Source of the DNA: Mycobacterium ahvazicum
GTDB taxonomy: Bacteria > Actinomycetota > Actinomycetes > Mycobacteriales > Mycobacteriaceae
Length of the DNA stretch: 64,000 nt
NCBI RefSeq assembly: GCF_900176255.2
Contig: NZ_FXEG02000004.1
Span: 1-64,000 of the forward strand
Direction: 5' to 3'
Shown: positions 63,035 through 64,000 of the stretch, piece after piece
Numbering within the stretch: position 1 is the first letter of the stretch
Layout of the letters: the number at the start of each line of letters is the position of its first letter
Notes under the pieces: model-generated
Seen by the model: only the letters and a program-made list of their open reading frames with translations
Database searches by the model: none
Told to the model about the DNA's origin: nothing
Program-made: the position numbers and the translations under genes

Positions 63035-64000
63035 CCGGCGTCGCTTCTGCGCGGCTTGGGCCCACCGCGCCGGGGCTTATCCGAGGACTTGCCGGACGAG
63101 CGGTCCGGCTTGAGGTCGATCAACACACCCGAGATACGGGTTTTCTCAAGCTTTTTCAGCGTCGCCGCCGGCAGCTTGATGGGCAACTCCACCAGCGAGA
63201 AGTCGGACCCGATGGCGATGTGGCCGAAATCGCTGCGGTGCAGGCCACCTTCGTTGGCGATGGCGCCGACGATGGCTCCCGGCCCGATCTTGTGCCGCTT
63301 GCCGACGGCGATCCGGTAGGTCTGAAACGATCTTGTGCCCCTGGACTTTTCGGGACGTTCCCGACGCTCACCGTCACGCTCGGGCCGCTCGCGGCGCTGT
63401 CGCGGCGGCTCCGGCACCATCAAGAACTCTTCGCCGTCCCGGGACTGCACCGCCAGCGCCGCGGCGATGTCGGCCATCGGGACATCGTGCTCGCGCTCGT
63501 AGTCCTGCACCAGCTTGCGGAACAGGTCGAGGCCCGGATTGCCCAGCGCCGCGGTGATGGAGTCGGCGAATTTCGACACCCGCTGCGCGTTGACGTCTTC
63601 GACGGTGGGCAGCTCGGACTCGGTCAGCGATTGACGCGTGGCCTTCTCAATCGACTTGAGCAGATGGCGTTCCCGCGGGGAAACGAACAACAGCGCGGTG
63701 CCCGAACGTCCGGCCCGGCCGGTGCGTCCGATGCGGTGGACGTAGGACTCGGTGTCGTGCGGGATGTCGTAGTTCAGCACGTGCGAGATGCGTTCCACGT
63801 CCAGGCCTCTGGCCGCCACATCGGTGGCGACCAGGATGTCGACGCTGCCGTCCTTCAGCGCGGCGACGGTCCGCTCGCGCTGAGCCTGGGCGATATCGCC
63901 GTTGATGGCAGCCGCGGAAAAGCCTCGGGCCCGCAGCTTTTCGGCCACCTCCTCGGTCGCCTGCTTGGTGCGCACGAAGACGATCATCGCCTCGAACGGC
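63031..64000 (-). CDS. deaD: DEAD-box RNA helicase DeaD, C-terminal part (Rv1253-like), cut by the window edge
   Basis: The frame runs off the right edge, so about 323 residues of a protein near 560 are visible. The helicase C-terminal motifs are present: IVFVRTKQATEEVA, ATDVAARGLDVERISHVLNYDIP and YVHRIGRTGRAG. A basic Arg/Glu-rich linker and a DbpA-type RNA-binding domain (TYRIAVGKRHKIGPGAIVGAIANEGGL) end the chain. It unwinds RNA structure in ribosome assembly or cold response. It overlaps the acyltransferase gene start. Confidence 0.93.
   Translation of the reverse strand, partial: PFEAMIVFVRTKQATEEVAEKLRARGFSAAAINGDIAQAQRERTVAALKDGSVDILVATDVAARGLDVERISHVLNYDIPHDTESYVHRIGRTGRAGRSGTALLFVSPRERHLLKSIEKATRQSLTESELPTVEDVNAQRVSKFADSITAALGNPGLDLFRKLVQDYEREHDVPMADIAAALAVQSRDGEEFLMVPEPPRQRRERPERDGERRERPEKSRGTRSFQTYRIAVGKRHKIGPGAIVGAIANEGGLHRSDFGHIAIGSDFSLVELPIKLPAATLKKLEKTRISGVLIDLKPDRSSGKSSDKPRRGGPKPRRSDAG

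Overview
The window is high-GC DNA with mycobacterial content throughout: MmpS/MmpL, LprA/B/C lipoproteins, EmbR/PknH, DUF732 proteins, an F420-type nitroreductase and CYP130. Its backbone follows, in reverse orientation, the Mycobacterium tuberculosis (Mtb) segment Rv1285 to Rv1253. From left to right the homologues are cysD, canA, oppBCDA, the SbcC/SbcD-like pair Rv1278/Rv1277, the SixA-like phosphatase, lprC/lprB, the ABC pair Rv1273c/Rv1272c, DUF732, lprA, Rv1269c, Rv1268c, embR, pknH, Rv1265, the Rv1264 cyclase, amiB2, HIT, a Ddn-like protein, Rv1260, udgB, tap, Rv1257c, cyp130 with its TetR, an acyltransferase and deaD. Synteny and protein character fix the genus. The species cannot be named from the sequence alone. 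All Mtb comparisons are from memory of gene order and protein length.

Several blocks are placed differently from Mtb. (1) A seven-gene block equivalent to Rv0081-Rv0087 (ArsR regulator plus a complex I/energy-converting-hydrogenase-like membrane complex) lies between oppB and the beta-carbonic anhydrase canA. (2) An alpha/beta hydrolase sits beside oppA. (3) A DUF222/HNH (13E12-type) gene with 88-bp tandem repeats lies beside the SbcD homologue. (4) A second receptor kinase and a FHA-FHA-ABC transporter have been added next to embR/pknH. (5) A family-6-type DNA glycosylase lies between the cyclase and amiB2. (6) A 1322-residue double-GGDEF plus EAL protein and a luciferase-like monooxygenase sit between the Ddn homologue and Rv1260. 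(7) A CRP paralogue, a tetR-mmpL-mmpS operon and a small membrane protein precede cyp130. (8) A hipBA toxin-antitoxin pair follows the TetR gene.

Four genes look broken: cysD (truncated at the left edge), the Rv0083-like antiporter subunit (frameshift), the Rv1278-like ATPase (one in-frame TAG) and the HNH gene (1-nt deletion). Either the genome is decaying here or the sequence has errors; raw reads would decide.

The themes are: energy and one-carbon chemistry with peptide import at the left; lipoproteins, exporters and small secreted proteins in the middle; a dense signalling core (EmbR, two Ser/Thr kinases, three FHA domains, an adenylyl cyclase, a c-di-GMP protein and a CRP paralogue); then efflux, P450 and persistence functions at the right. 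Many operons are packed with ATGA, GTGA or TGATG start/stop overlaps. I saw no tRNA, rRNA, CRISPR array or complete insertion sequence.
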